A stretch of 35,561 bases of DNA. Origin: an uncultured Bacteroidota bacterium. GTDB lineage: Bacteria > Bacteroidota > Bacteroidia > Flavobacteriales > Flavobacteriaceae. Location of the stretch: contig CAIRMK010000050.1 of NCBI GenBank assembly GCA_903879645.1, positions 1 through 35,561 of the forward strand, read 5' to 3'. Under the pieces are notes generated by a model. The model searched no databases. It was not told the origin of the DNA and saw nothing but the letters and a program-made list of their open reading frames with translations. Below are positions 1 through 9,245 of the stretch, piece by piece; positions within the stretch are counted from its first letter, which is position 1, and each line of letters starts with the position of its first letter. The position numbers and the translations under genes are program-made.

Positions 1-216
1 ACTGTTTTTGGTTAGTCCATTTCTTTTTACAATAAAATTTACCAAAAAAAAGGAACTTAAAAGCAAAATAATTCTCGTGAAATCAGAATTAAATATAGAA
101 TAAGTGCTTTTGACTAAAGTGGTATTATTTAGTTGTAGAAAATAACAAATTAAAAATAAAGCAATTATAAAAATATAATTTACAACAGTAGATTTTTTAA
201 AAAAACTTGTTAGCAT
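1..216 (-). CDS. DUF6427-like membrane protein, N-terminal part (cut by window edge)
   Basis: An open frame runs from an ATG at 216 to the window edge without a stop (72 codons). The peptide begins MLTSFFKKSTVVNYIFI, has a hydrophobic segment at about residues 13-28 and a second at about 48-62, and contains the phrase VNFIVKRNGLTKNS. This fits the N-terminus of the polytopic flavobacterial DUF6427 family as I remember it, and that assignment is recall rather than a search. The gene diverges from the DUF6341 gene with only 46 bp between the two start codons. Function is unknown. The frame is too short to appear as a complete ORF, but uninterrupted coding over 72 codons, the membrane pattern and the neighbours support it. 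Confidence 0.65.
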   Translation of the reverse strand, partial: MLTSFFKKSTVVNYIFIIALFLICYFLQLNNTTLVKSTYSIFNSDFTRIILLLSSFFLVNFIVKRNGLTKNS

Positions 217-262
217 AAGGATATTTTATACATTTGTGCTTGTAAATATAACATTTAATAAA

Positions 263-493
263 ATGAAAGCATTTTTTGAAGGAATACAAACCTTGTTTGT
301 TGATTATTTATTCAAACCTTGGGATATCTTACGTTCTTTAGAATTATCAAATTGGTGGTTAGCAAATATAGTTAGTTGGGCTTTATTGTTCGTATGTGCC
401 CGATATATAGTTTATTGGTGCAAAGAATTAAATAAACATCAAAAAAACAATGAAGAAAACCAAGACACAACAGCACATTCATTTTTAGGATAA
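263..493 (+). CDS. DUF6341 family small membrane protein
   Basis: This encodes a 76-residue protein starting [17 protein letters not shown]. It has one clear membrane helix at about residues 36-54 ([18 protein letters not shown]) and a polar tail ending [14 protein letters not shown]. The sequence matches my recollection of the small flavobacterial family DUF6341, which has no known function. An in-frame GTG lies nine codons upstream, but the ATG at 263 gives the usual family N-terminus. The 3' end overlaps the convergent purD gene by 9 bp, so the two messages are antisense at their ends. The DUF6427-like gene diverges immediately upstream. The conserved neighbourhood suggests an envelope role, but nothing in the sequence shows one. 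Confidence 0.75.
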   Translation: MKAFFEGIQTLFVDYLFKPWDILRSLELSNWWLANIVSWALLFVCARYIVYWCKELNKHQKNNEENQDTTAHSFLG

Positions 494-1759
494 ATCAAAT
501 CCAATATCTTTTCTAAAATACATCTTATCAAAATGTAGCTTATCTATGTTTTGATAAGATTTTTTTATGGCTTCTTGAAAGTCATTCCCAAAGGAAGTTA
601 CCGCAATAACTCTACCTCCATTAGTAACTACTTTTTCATTTTCTAATGTAGTTCCCGCATGAAAAGCAATAGATCCTTCTATATTTTCTAATCCTGTAAT
701 TTCAAATCCTTTTTCATAATCCTCAGGATATCCTCCTGAAACTACCATAATCGTTGTGGCACTTCTTTCATCAATTTCTAAGGAAACCTCATCTAGTTTT
801 TGAGTAGCAACTGCTTGAAATAAGGTCACTAAATCACTTTTTATTCTAGGCATCACCACTTCGGTTTCGGGATCTCCCATTCGAACATTATATTCAATCA
901 CCATTGGCTCACCTTTAACATTAATCAAGCCAATAAAAACAAACCCCTTGTATTCTATTCCGTCTTTTTGTAATCCGACAATAGTGGGTTTCACAATTCG
1001 GGATTCTATTTTTTCTAATAAAACAGCATCCGCAAAAGGAACTGGAGAAACAGCTCCCATACCACCGGTATTCAATCCGGTATCCCCTTCACCAATTCGT
1101 TTATAATCTTTAGCTGTCGGTAAAATTTTATAATTTTTACCATCCGTTAATACAAAACAACTCAATTCAATTCCATCAAGAAATTCTTCAATAACCACTT
1201 TGGAACTTGCGGCACCAAACTTTTTATTAACCAACATATTTTGCAATTCCGCTTTAGCTTCTTCTAAATCTTGGATAATTAAAACGCCTTTTCCTGCAGC
1301 CAATCCATCTGCTTTTAAAACATAAGGAGCTTGTAAAGTTTCTAAAAATCGACAGCCTTTTTCTACTGTCGCTGCCGTAAAGCTATCATAAGCCGCCGTT
1401 GGGATTTTATGCTTAATTAAAAACTCTTTGGCAAATTCTTTACTTCCTTCCAATTGAGCACCCACTTTTGACGGACCAATCACTGGAATAGAATTCAAAG
1501 CGGATTCGTTTTTGAAATAATCGTAAATTCCTAAAACTAATGGATCTTCTGGACCTACAACTATCATCTCTACTTTTTCTTGCAAAACAAACATCTTTAT
1601 AGATTGAAAATCTAGTATGTTAAGTGATACATTTATAGCAATTTGGGATGTTCCCGCATTGCCAGGCGCTACAAAAAGTTTAAAGCATTTAGAAGATTGT
1701 AATAGTTTCCAAGCCAGTGCGTGTTCTCTTCCACCAGAACCAAGTAGTAAAATTGTCAT
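485..1759 (-). CDS. purD: Phosphoribosylamine-glycine ligase
   Basis: This is GAR synthetase, the second step of de novo purine synthesis: it joins 5-phosphoribosylamine and glycine using ATP, in the cytoplasm. The 424-residue length is normal for the family. The N-terminal phosphate-binding motif GSGGREHA is at residues 8-15. The ATP-grasp domain follows, with [20 protein letters not shown] and the signature [17 protein letters not shown] carrying metal ligands. The start is set at the ATG at 1759, because a TTG seven codons upstream would add MPNNTKN ahead of the conserved beta strand. No other pur gene is nearby. The gene is convergent with DUF6341 and divergent from the secreted propeller gene. 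Confidence 0.97.
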   Translation of the reverse strand: MTILLLGSGGREHALAWKLLQSSKCFKLFVAPGNAGTSQIAINVSLNILDFQSIKMFVLQEKVEMIVVGPEDPLVLGIYDYFKNESALNSIPVIGPSKVGAQLEGSKEFAKEFLIKHKIPTAAYDSFTAATVEKGCRFLETLQAPYVLKADGLAAGKGVLIIQDLEEAKAELQNMLVNKKFGAASSKVVIEEFLDGIELSCFVLTDGKNYKILPTAKDYKRIGEGDTGLNTGGMGAVSPVPFADAVLLEKIESRIVKPTIVGLQKDGIEYKGFVFIGLINVKGEPMVIEYNVRMGDPETEVVMPRIKSDLVTLFQAVATQKLDEVSLEIDERSATTIMVVSGGYPEDYEKGFEITGLENIEGSIAFHAGTTLENEKVVTNGGRVIAVTSFGNDFQEAIKKSYQNIDKLHFDKMYFRKDIGFDLS

Positions 1760-1777
1760 ATTTTTTGTGTTGTTTGG

Positions 1778-1785
1778 CAAAAATA
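1778..1785 (-). promoter_or_regulatory. Candidate -7 element for purD
   Basis: Read on the minus strand this is TATTTTTG, a full match to the Bacteroidota -7 consensus TAnnTTTG, ending 18 nt upstream of the purD ATG. I do not see a clear TTG at the -33 position. A match on the opposite strand at 1830-1837 would drive the divergent gene. Confidence 0.4.
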
Positions 1786-1829
1786 ATGGATTTAAAGCAG
1801 TTATAATAATGTTATTATTTATTTTTCAT

Positions 1830-1837
1830 TATTTTTG
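1830..1837 (+). promoter_or_regulatory. Candidate -7 element for the secreted propeller gene
   Basis: The sequence TATTTTTG fits TAnnTTTG and ends 22 nt before the ATG at 1860. No convincing -33 TTG is present, so this is a half-supported promoter. Confidence 0.4.
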
Positions 1838-1859
1838 TTCAAATTATAAACAACAAATT

Positions 1860-3227
1860 ATGAAAAAAATATTACTTGCAATAGCATTAATTTCTTTTAC
1901 TGCTACTACAAATGCACAAACTTGGACTTCTGAATCAACAGGTTTTAGCACAGCTTCTAGAGGTCTAAGTGAAATAATCGTCTTAGACGCTAATACTGTT
2001 TGGGCTTTTGCTTATGACGGAGTGACTACAACAAACAATGTTCAAGAATTTACTAGAACAACTAATGGAGGTGCTAGTTGGACACCTGGAACAATTAACG
2101 TAGGAAATACCGCTTTATCAATTGGAAACTTAAGCGCTGTTGATGCAAACACTGCATGGGTAAGTGCCTCTGACCCAACAGCGGGTAAAGGAGGGGTTTG
2201 GAAAACTTCTGATGCAGGAGTGACTTGGACACAACAAAACACCGCTGGATTTACTGACACAGCTTCTTGGTGTGATGGAGTTCATTTTTTTGATGCCAAT
2301 ACTGGAATAGCTTTTGGGGATCCTTCAAATACATCTGCTACAACATTTGAAATGTACAGAACTACTGATGGTGGTACAACTTGGACTACTGTTTCAACTC
2401 CAGCCATTACCGCTGGTGATTATGGTTACAGTGGTGAACTTTTTGCTGTAGGAGACAATATGTGGTTTGGAACTGCAACTGGAAAAATATATAGAACCAA
2501 TGACAAAGGAGCTACATGGACAAAATTAAATTCTCCAATTGCTGATTTTGGACACTCAAATAACAGCACTACTTCGGGGAAAATCTATTTTAGCGATGCT
2601 TTGAATGGCATTTTGATAAGTACTAAATATTCTAGTACTGCAAGTACTGCAACAGTAACTTCACATAAACTATATAAAACAACTGACGGGGGAACTACAT
2701 GGAGTGCTGCCGCAACTTATACGCAACCTTACACATATGCTTTATGTTATATTCCTGGAACAACAACTTTAGTAGCAACAGGAGTAGCTACCTCAGGAAC
2801 AACTAATACTTATTCTTCAGCTACAAGTACAGATAACGGTACAACATGGACACAAATTGATTCAGGAACACAAAGAGGTGTAGTTGCCTTTTTTGATGTT
2901 ACAACAGGATGGGCTGCAGGATTCAATTCTGATCCATTTACAGATGGAATTTATAAATTTAGTGGTAACTTGAGTAATGAAAAATTTGCAGTAAGCAATA
3001 ATTTCAAAGTATATCCTAATCCAACAAATAATTTTGTAACAGTTTCTTCAAATGGAATTGATTCTTATAAATTGAGAGTTACAGATATTTCAGGAAATAT
3101 AGTTTTGGAAAAATCATTATCTGGATTAGAAAACACAGTTGATATTGCTTCTCTATCAAGTGGAGCTTATTTCTTCACCTTAAATTCTTATAACAAAACA
3201 GAAACTATTAAAATTATTAAAAATTAA
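1860..3227 (+). CDS. Secreted Asp-box (BNR/YCF48-like) beta-propeller protein with T9SS sorting domain
   Basis: This 455-residue protein starts with a Sec signal peptide, MKKILLAIALISFTATTNAQ. Six Asp-box motifs of the form S/T-x-D/N-x-G-x-S/T-W follow (TTNGGASW, TSDAGVTW, TTDGGTTW, TNDKGATW, TTDGGTTW, STDNGTTW), which indicates a beta-propeller of the BNR/YCF48-like class. The last 75 or so residues, from VYPNPTNNFVTV to GAYFFTLNSYNKTETIKIIKN with a short gap between, form a type A C-terminal sorting domain (TIGR04183-like). The product should therefore cross the outer membrane through the type IX system and be surface-attached or released. Binding target is not evident; no sialidase active site was recognised. 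The ATG at 1860 is preferred because upstream codons run antisense through purD and lack a signal peptide. Confidence 0.9.
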   Translation: MKKILLAIALISFTATTNAQTWTSESTGFSTASRGLSEIIVLDANTVWAFAYDGVTTTNNVQEFTRTTNGGASWTPGTINVGNTALSIGNLSAVDANTAWVSASDPTAGKGGVWKTSDAGVTWTQQNTAGFTDTASWCDGVHFFDANTGIAFGDPSNTSATTFEMYRTTDGGTTWTTVSTPAITAGDYGYSGELFAVGDNMWFGTATGKIYRTNDKGATWTKLNSPIADFGHSNNSTTSGKIYFSDALNGILISTKYSSTASTATVTSHKLYKTTDGGTTWSAAATYTQPYTYALCYIPGTTTLVATGVATSGTTNTYSSATSTDNGTTWTQIDSGTQRGVVAFFDVTTGWAAGFNSDPFTDGIYKFSGNLSNEKFAVSNNFKVYPNPTNNFVTVSSNGIDSYKLRVTDISGNIVLEKSLSGLENTVDIASLSSGAYFFTLNSYNKTETIKIIKN

Positions 3228-3249
3228 TAGTAAATAAATAGTATTTTTA

Positions 3250-3279
3250 GGGGCTGACATTTTGTTAGCCCTTTTTATT
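3250..3279 (+). terminator. Rho-independent terminator after the propeller gene
   Basis: A GC-rich stem GGGCTGAC (3251-3258) pairs with GTTAGCCC (3264-3271) with one G-U pair and a short loop, followed by five T. It lies 23 bp after the stop at 3227 and separates this gene from the polysaccharide locus. Confidence 0.75.
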
Positions 3280-3285
3280 TAAACT

Positions 3286-4599
3286 ATGTTTTCAATTTTT
3301 AATTTATCATTACAAATGAATGGCTTCGCAATAAAAGAAGCTATTGCTGATTTTGAGAAAATTAAATCTATCTCTGAAGCTGATTTTGAGAAATATGTAA
3401 ACGAAAAAAGAAAGGCTATTGTTGAATATCATTTGAAAAATAACAAATCCTATCAGGATTTAGCCGGGAAAGTTACTGTTGAAAATTGGGATGAACTTCC
3501 AGTAATGACCAAAAAAGATTTTCAAAAACCTTTAGAAGAAAGGCTTTCAAATGGTTTTACATTAAAAAATGTATATGTAAATAAAACTTCTGGTTCTAGT
3601 GGAGACCCATTCGTTTTTGCTAAAGACAAATTTAGCCATGCACTAACTTGGGCTAATATCATAACTCGCTTTGGATGGTTTGGCATTGATTTTAATTCCT
3701 CTTTACAAGCTCGATTTTATGGTATCCCATTAGACTTTATTGGAAATACTAAAGAACGTATCAAAGATTTCTTAAGTCACCGATATCGTTTCCCTATATT
3801 TGATTTATCGGATACTTTTTTAGAAACGGTCTTAGTCAAATTTAGTAATATGCGGTTTGATTACATCAATGGTTATACCAGCTCTATAGTATTATTCGCT
3901 AAATTTCTGCAACATAAAAACATTGTTTTAACAACCATTTGTCCCACTTTGAAATGTTGTGTAGTAACTTCCGAAATGTTATTTGAAGAAGATAAAGTAT
4001 TGATGGAAAAACAATTTGGTGTTCCTGTCATCAATGAATATGGTGCCTCTGAGTTGGATTTAATTGCGTTTCAAAATACAAAAGAAGAATGGCAGGTCAA
4101 TTCCGAAACCCTATTTGTAGAGATTTTAGATGAAAATAATACTATTTTACCTAACGGAAAAGAAGGTCGAATTGTTATTACGTCACTTTACAACAAAGCG
4201 CATCCATTTATTAGATACGACATTGGCGATATTGGTGTTTTAGATGAAAAAAGCACCTTCAAAAAACCAATATTGAAAAAGTTGATTGGCAGAACCAATG
4301 ATATTGCTCTATTACCAAGCGGGAAAAAAGCACCTGGTTTGACCTTTTACTACATAACCAAAAGCATTATTGAAGATGACGGAAATGTAAAAGAATTTGT
4401 GGTAAAACAAACTAAAATCGATACTTTTGAAATTGAATATGTCAGTCAAAATAAATTAATGGAAAGTCAGATTCTGACTATTGAAAAAGCCATTACGACT
4501 TATTTAGAAAGTGGATTAACCTTTTCTTTTACTCGAAAAGAAAAACTGGAAAGAAGTAAGAGTGGAAAATTGAAACAGTTTGTTTCCTTAGTAAAATAA
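3286..4599 (+). CDS. CapK/PaaK-like adenylate-forming ligase of the polysaccharide locus
   Basis: This 437-residue protein belongs to the phenylacetate-CoA ligase-like branch (CapK/WcaP type) of the adenylate-forming enzymes. The ATP-phosphate loop is KTSGSSGDPFVF at about residues 104-115. The adenine region NEYGASELD is near residue 250, and the ribose-binding Asp region is IRYDIGDIG near residue 305. CapK-like genes occur in many capsule and O-antigen loci, where an acyl or amino-acid group may be activated for attachment to the glycan; the substrate is unknown here. It is followed after one base by the epimerase gene and opens a three-gene plus-strand operon. The start at 3286 keeps an N-terminus seen in relatives (FNLSLQMNGFAIKEA); the ATG at 3316 is possible. 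Confidence 0.8.
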   Translation: MFSIFNLSLQMNGFAIKEAIADFEKIKSISEADFEKYVNEKRKAIVEYHLKNNKSYQDLAGKVTVENWDELPVMTKKDFQKPLEERLSNGFTLKNVYVNKTSGSSGDPFVFAKDKFSHALTWANIITRFGWFGIDFNSSLQARFYGIPLDFIGNTKERIKDFLSHRYRFPIFDLSDTFLETVLVKFSNMRFDYINGYTSSIVLFAKFLQHKNIVLTTICPTLKCCVVTSEMLFEEDKVLMEKQFGVPVINEYGASELDLIAFQNTKEEWQVNSETLFVEILDENNTILPNGKEGRIVITSLYNKAHPFIRYDIGDIGVLDEKSTFKKPILKKLIGRTNDIALLPSGKKAPGLTFYYITKSIIEDDGNVKEFVVKQTKIDTFEIEYVSQNKLMESQILTIEKAITTYLESGLTFSFTRKEKLERSKSGKLKQFVSLVK

Positions 4600-4600
4600 T

Positions 4601-5704
4601 ATGAAAACTACCATAATAGCAGGCGCTAGACCCAATTTTATTAAAATTGCTCCAATTATCAAAGCGATTGAAAAAAAACAAACTGAAGGAGCAAACATCT
4701 CTTTTAGATTAGTTCATACGGGGCAACATTATGACAAAAATCTTAGTGATACTTTTTTTGAGGAATTGAATATTCCACATCCTAATTCCAACTTGGAAGT
4801 AAAAAGTGGCTCACAAGCTGAGCAGACTGCCGCCATTATGATAGCTTTTGAAAAAGAATTAATTCAAAATCCTTGTGACTTGGTTTTAGTAGTTGGCGAT
4901 GTCAATTCAACTATGGCTTGTGCAATTGTGGCTAAAAAAATGAATCTAAAAGTGGCGCATGTAGAAGCAGGAATTCGCTCTGGAGACATGACAATGCCCG
5001 AAGAAATCAATCGAATTGTAACCGACAGTATTACCGATTATTTTTTTACAACATCAACTTGGGCTAGAGAGAATTTATTAAAATATGGTGCCATTCCATC
5101 TTCCATTCATTTTGTTGGAAATGTAATGATTGATACCTTATATCAAAATTTGGATAGAATTACAGCTCCATCATTTTGGGATGAATTGGGTTTAGAAATT
5201 GGAAATTATATAATCCTCACCTTACACCGCCCATCGAACGTTGATGAAGAAAAGTCGCTGATTGATTTATTAAAGGGTATAGATAAAATGGTGGGAAGCA
5301 AAAAAATTGTCTTTCCTATTCATCCTAGAACAAAAACTATCTTAGGAGAAACTAATTTGGATTTGAATAACATCATTTTTATGGAACCTCAAGGGTATTT
5401 GAATTTTATGTATTTAATAAAAAATAGTTTTGCAGTTATAACAGACTCTGGAGGGATTTCAGAAGAAACTACTGTTTTGGGAATTCCGTGTTTTACGATG
5501 AGAACGACCACTGAACGCCCAGAGACTGTTGCAATAGGAACTAATACTTTAGTGGGAATAGCGATTGAAAATTTGGAAAAACTATTTAAAGAATTTCTAA
5601 TAGAAGGACAAAAAAAGGCAGGTATTCCTGAACTTTGGGATGGAAAAGCATCTGAGCGAATTATAGAAATTCTTCTAAATAATTATCAGCCCATACTGAA
5701 ATAA
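4601..5704 (+). CDS. wecB: UDP-N-acetylglucosamine 2-epimerase, non-hydrolysing
   Basis: This enzyme interconverts UDP-GlcNAc and UDP-ManNAc, giving a cytoplasmic precursor for ManNAc-derived sugars. The 367-residue length fits. Visible family motifs are GARPNFIKIAPII at residues 7-19, TGQHYD near 47, HVEAGIRSGDMTMPEE near 120, LTLHRPSNVD near 207 and TDSGGISEE near 283, in a GT-B fold. The gene follows the CapK-like gene with one base between stop and start, so the two are probably translationally coupled. No wecC-type dehydrogenase is visible, so the epimer may be used directly or oxidised by an enzyme encoded elsewhere. A GDP/dTDP substrate variant cannot be excluded. Confidence 0.92.
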   Translation: MKTTIIAGARPNFIKIAPIIKAIEKKQTEGANISFRLVHTGQHYDKNLSDTFFEELNIPHPNSNLEVKSGSQAEQTAAIMIAFEKELIQNPCDLVLVVGDVNSTMACAIVAKKMNLKVAHVEAGIRSGDMTMPEEINRIVTDSITDYFFTTSTWARENLLKYGAIPSSIHFVGNVMIDTLYQNLDRITAPSFWDELGLEIGNYIILTLHRPSNVDEEKSLIDLLKGIDKMVGSKKIVFPIHPRTKTILGETNLDLNNIIFMEPQGYLNFMYLIKNSFAVITDSGGISEETTVLGIPCFTMRTTTERPETVAIGTNTLVGIAIENLEKLFKEFLIEGQKKAGIPELWDGKASERIIEILLNNYQPILK

Positions 5705-5734
5705 ATTTGAGATACTGATATACGTTCAGCTTAC

Positions 5735-6919
5735 ATGAAAGAAATTCTAATTATATCCAATTATTACCCTCCTGAAAAAGGTGCTGCTGCCAATAGAATT
5801 GAGCAATTAGCACTTAAATTGCATCAAAACAATTACAAGGTTTCTGTACTTTGTCCGCTAGGGAATTATCCTAAAGGGGAATTATTCCCCGAATATAAAG
5901 GTAAATTTTCAGTCACTGAGCTTCGAGAGAATATCACCGTAAAACGACTTTGGATTTACCCTAGTGTGAGTAAAAACATTTTGGTCAGAATTATTTCGGT
6001 ATTGTCTTTTTCATTGTGTTTGTTTTTTTATTTATCATTTAAAAAAACACCTCAAAAAGTAGTTATTCAATCGCCTCCATTGCTTCTATCTTTTATTTCC
6101 GTTTTTGTTCTTTCTTTAAAAAAAAAGAAAATAATTTTAAATATTTCTGACTTATGGCCGTTAGCTGCTATCGAATTAAAAGCAATAAAAGAAAACTCAT
6201 TTTCACATAAATTTTCATTGTTTTTAGAAAACTATATTTATAAAAAGGCCACTTTAATTTTAGGTCAATCCAATGAAATTATAAAACACGTTCAATACCT
6301 AGTTCCTAACAAAGATTGTTATTTATATCAGAATTTACCTGATCATCAAGTTACTAAAATGGAGTTGAAAACAACTGTAAAACAACCCATAAAAATTTTC
6401 TATGCTGGGCTTTTAGGAATTGCTCAAGGCATGTTAGAACTGTGTCGAAAAATCGATTTAAAAGACCTAAATATTGAATTGCATATATTTGGTGATGGTG
6501 CAGAAAAAACTCAAATAGAAATGCTAATTGCTTCCGAAGAGCGACAAAAGATATTCTTTCATGGAATGATGGATCGTAAAGATTTACATGAAACTTTAAA
6601 GTCATTTGATATTGCTATTGTTCCTCTAAAAACTAGAATCTATGGTTCGGTTCCATCAAAGATATTTGAATATAGTTCTCTTGGTTTTCCCATTCTATAT
6701 TTTGGTGGTGGTGAAGGTGAAAACATTGTAAAAGAGAATCATTTAGGTTGGGTTGCAACCGTTGAAAATTATACTGATTTAAATCAAAAATTAGTGACTC
6801 TTTCTAAAATAAGTAAATCCGAAATCGATACAATGAAAAAAAGAATATTTAATGAAACTCAAACTGTTTTCAATTTAGATAATCAACTAAAAAATTTAAT
6901 AGATAAAAACGCTTTTTAA
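5735..6919 (+). CDS. Glycosyltransferase family 4 (WbuB-like)
   Basis: This 394-residue GT-B glycosyltransferase begins MKEILIISNYYPPEKGAAAN, the typical N-terminal loop of WbuB-like GT4 enzymes. A hydrophobic patch at about residues 87-130 suggests membrane association. The C-terminal nucleotide-sugar half shows FYAGLLGIAQG, HIFGDGAEK, and IVPLKTRIYGSVPSKIFEY, where the Glu belongs to the usual E-x7-E region. It should add a sugar to the lipid-linked repeat unit at the inner face of the membrane. Its position after the 2-epimerase gene suggests an N-acetylhexosamine donor, but this is inference. The 3' end overlaps the convergent phosphotransferase gene by 4 bp. Confidence 0.87.
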   Translation: MKEILIISNYYPPEKGAAANRIEQLALKLHQNNYKVSVLCPLGNYPKGELFPEYKGKFSVTELRENITVKRLWIYPSVSKNILVRIISVLSFSLCLFFYLSFKKTPQKVVIQSPPLLLSFISVFVLSLKKKKIILNISDLWPLAAIELKAIKENSFSHKFSLFLENYIYKKATLILGQSNEIIKHVQYLVPNKDCYLYQNLPDHQVTKMELKTTVKQPIKIFYAGLLGIAQGMLELCRKIDLKDLNIELHIFGDGAEKTQIEMLIASEERQKIFFHGMMDRKDLHETLKSFDIAIVPLKTRIYGSVPSKIFEYSSLGFPILYFGGGEGENIVKENHLGWVATVENYTDLNQKLVTLSKISKSEIDTMKKRIFNETQTVFNLDNQLKNLIDKNAF

Positions 6920-8262
6920 TACGCTTTTTCTTCCCCTTTAAATATATTGATAACTGTTTGAAAAATAATTTTAATATCCATAATTAAAGACCAATTTTCA
7001 ATATAAAAAATATCATATTTAATTCTGCTTTTCATTTCTTCATCATTCTCTATCTCACCTCTACACCCCTTTACTTGAGCCAATCCTGTAATCCCTGGCT
7101 TAACATAATGGCGCATCATGTACTTCTTAATCCTGTGTCCATAGGCTTTATTCTGTGACCATAAATGTGGGCGTGGACCAACTACTGACATATCTCCAAT
7201 TAAAACGTTTAAGAATTGAGGCATTTCATCTAAGCTTGTTTTTCTGATAAATCTTCCAATTCTTGTAACTCTTGGGTCATTTTTTGATGCTTCTTTTTCT
7301 GTAGTGTGGTTAACCATCATAGATCTAAATTTAAAACAAAAAAACTCTTTTTCGTCTATACCTGGCCTACCTTGTCTAAAAAAAACAGGCCCTCTAGATT
7401 CAATTTTTATTAAAATCGCTAACAATGGTACCAACCAAGAAAGTAGTAATAAAATTACTAGAACTGAAAAAAATATATCAAAAATTCGTTTAATTAATCT
7501 GGTGATTGGGTCATCAAGATAGGTCTTGTAAATAGACAAAACAGGGATATAATCATAATATTCGACATTTTGATTTTTAACAAAAACCTCTTCCTCTGGT
7601 AAAAATTTAACTGTCTTTAAATTGTTTTGAGCAAAATCAATAAAAACATCCTCTTCTCTGTCCGTTAATTTAAATAACGAACAATAAATAACATCTATTG
7701 GGTTGTTAACTGCAAAATCTAACGCCTCTTTAATTATATCATTTTTATTCCCATCAAATTGAAATCTCTTGATTACTTTACATCCATAATCAGGCATTTT
7801 TTCGAATAATGATTCAAGGTTATTTGCATTCTTTCCGTTTCCGACTATAATTACATTTCTAATATTACCTCCAAAAAAAGATCTGTATTTTTTTAAAAAA
7901 TAGTAAATAAACATCTTTACAGAAGTTATTGTAACTAGCAAATAAGCAATATAAATTATTATTTCTTTTGGGTTAAGATTTTTATCATAAAAACCTAAAA
8001 AAGAATAACATAAAATAGTATAAAGTAAAAATTGCTTTAAAATTTTATTTAAAATTGAAGTTTCTTTTGTAAACCTATATACTTCATAAAATTCTATATT
8101 TAGGGAAATTATTATCCATGACAAACTAATAAAAAAAAGAAAATAGTTTGAATTTGAAATGCTTCCTAAAAACAAATAAGCAAATAGATTTATTAATAAT
8201 AAATCAAAAACAACAATTATAGGTCTTATAAATTTAGAATACCTACCAACTTTGGTTTTCAT
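6916..8262 (-). CDS. Polyprenyl glycosylphosphotransferase (WcaJ-type initiating sugar transferase)
   Basis: This transfers the first sugar-1-phosphate to undecaprenyl phosphate and so starts each repeat unit. The 448-residue protein has four to five N-terminal membrane helices (about residues 12-125), a Rossmann-like middle domain with VIIVGNGKNANNLESLF, and a C-terminal bacterial sugar transferase domain (about 255-448). That domain shows the reentrant helix after KRIFDIFF, then FRQGRPGIDEKEFFCFKFRSM, DEMPQFLNVLIGDMSVVGPRP and KPGITGLAQVKG, with the catalytic Asp-Glu pair in SLDEMPQ. Its ATG overlaps the stop of the upstream decarboxylase gene by one base. It is the last gene of the minus-strand run. 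Confidence 0.93.
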   Translation of the reverse strand: MKTKVGRYSKFIRPIIVVFDLLLINLFAYLFLGSISNSNYFLFFISLSWIIISLNIEFYEVYRFTKETSILNKILKQFLLYTILCYSFLGFYDKNLNPKEIIIYIAYLLVTITSVKMFIYYFLKKYRSFFGGNIRNVIIVGNGKNANNLESLFEKMPDYGCKVIKRFQFDGNKNDIIKEALDFAVNNPIDVIYCSLFKLTDREEDVFIDFAQNNLKTVKFLPEEEVFVKNQNVEYYDYIPVLSIYKTYLDDPITRLIKRIFDIFFSVLVILLLLSWLVPLLAILIKIESRGPVFFRQGRPGIDEKEFFCFKFRSMMVNHTTEKEASKNDPRVTRIGRFIRKTSLDEMPQFLNVLIGDMSVVGPRPHLWSQNKAYGHRIKKYMMRHYVKPGITGLAQVKGCRGEIENDEEMKSRIKYDIFYIENWSLIMDIKIIFQTVINIFKGEEKAY

Positions 8263-9245
8263 TAATTAATATATTTTGAAAAGTCCTTGTGGTCTTCTTT
8301 TAACAATTCTTCCGTTGATAAAGATTTGAAATATTCATAAGTGATTTTCATTCCTTCCTGTCTGGACACTTTCGCTTCCCAACCCAACAATTCTTTTGCT
8401 TTTGTTGTATCTGGTTGACGTTGTAATGGGTCATTTATCGGAAGTGGATGATAAACCACTTTTTGATTGGTTCCTGTAAGTTTAATTATTTCTTCTGCGA
8501 AATCCTTAATAGTAATTTCGTCTGGATTTCCAATATTTACTGGATAAACATAATCGGAATGTAATAATCTAAAGATTCCTTCTACTTGGTCATCAACATA
8601 GCAAAATGAACGTGTCTGACTTCCGTCACCAAAAATAGTTAAATCTTCTCCGCGTAATGCTTGTCCGATAAATGCTGGAATAACACGTCCATCATTCAGT
8701 CGCATTCTTGGTCCATAAGTGTTGAAAATTCTAACAATTCTGGTTTCTACACCATGAAAAGTATGGTATGCCATTGTTATGGATTCTTGAAAACGTTTTG
8801 CTTCGTCATAAACACCTCTTGGCCCGATAGTGTTTACGTTTCCGTAATATTCTTCTGTTTGTGGATGAATTAATGGATCCCCGTAAACTTCTGATGTGGA
8901 TGCTATAAGTATTCTTGCCTTTTTAACTCTAGCTAAACCTAATAAATTATGTGTTCCTAAAGAACCGACTTTTAAAGTCTGGATTGGAATTTTCAAATAA
9001 TCTATTGGGCTGGCTGGCGAAGCAAAGTGTAATATATAATCTATATTCCCGGGAACATGAACAAATTTTGTGATATCATGATGATAGAATTCAAAATTTT
9101 CTAATTTAAAAAGATGTTCAATGTTTTTTAAGTCTCCAGTAATAAGATTATCCATCCCAATTACAAAATAGCCTTCTTTAATAAATCTGTCGCAAAGATG
9201 TGACCCTAGAAATCCTGCTGCACCTGTAATTAGTATTCTTTTCAT
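8262..9245 (-). CDS. UDP-glucuronate decarboxylase (UDP-xylose synthase) type SDR
   Basis: This is an extended short-chain dehydrogenase of 327 residues. The NAD-binding glycine motif [12 protein letters not shown] is at about residues 8-19 and the catalytic YDEAK is near residue 146. Family-specific blocks are [30 protein letters not shown] and [14 protein letters not shown]. These point to UXS, which oxidises and decarboxylates UDP-GlcA to UDP-xylose. It lacks the signature pattern I expect for RmlB or GalE. No UDP-glucose dehydrogenase is in the window, so UDP-GlcA must come from elsewhere. Gene ends overlap both neighbours (ATGA-type overlap upstream, one base downstream), showing tight operon packing. 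Confidence 0.88.
   Translation of the reverse strand: MKRILITGAAGFLGSHLCDRFIKEGYFVIGMDNLITGDLKNIEHLFKLENFEFYHHDITKFVHVPGNIDYILHFASPASPIDYLKIPIQTLKVGSLGTHNLLGLARVKKARILIASTSEVYGDPLIHPQTEEYYGNVNTIGPRGVYDEAKRFQESITMAYHTFHGVETRIVRIFNTYGPRMRLNDGRVIPAFIGQALRGEDLTIFGDGSQTRSFCYVDDQVEGIFRLLHSDYVYPVNIGNPDEITIKDFAEEIIKLTGTNQKVVYHPLPINDPLQRQPDTTKAKELLGWEAKVSRQEGMKITYEYFKSLSTEELLKEDHKDFSKYIN

Noticed and set aside
1617-1859. 81-codon upstream extension of the secreted propeller gene
   Set aside because: It runs antisense through purD, contains no sensible domain and would hide a clean signal peptide at the ATG at 1860.
8262-9245. RmlB or GalE instead of UDP-glucuronate decarboxylase
   Set aside because: The blocks [17 protein letters not shown] and SEVYGDP fit UXS, and the RmlB-specific active-site pattern was not seen.
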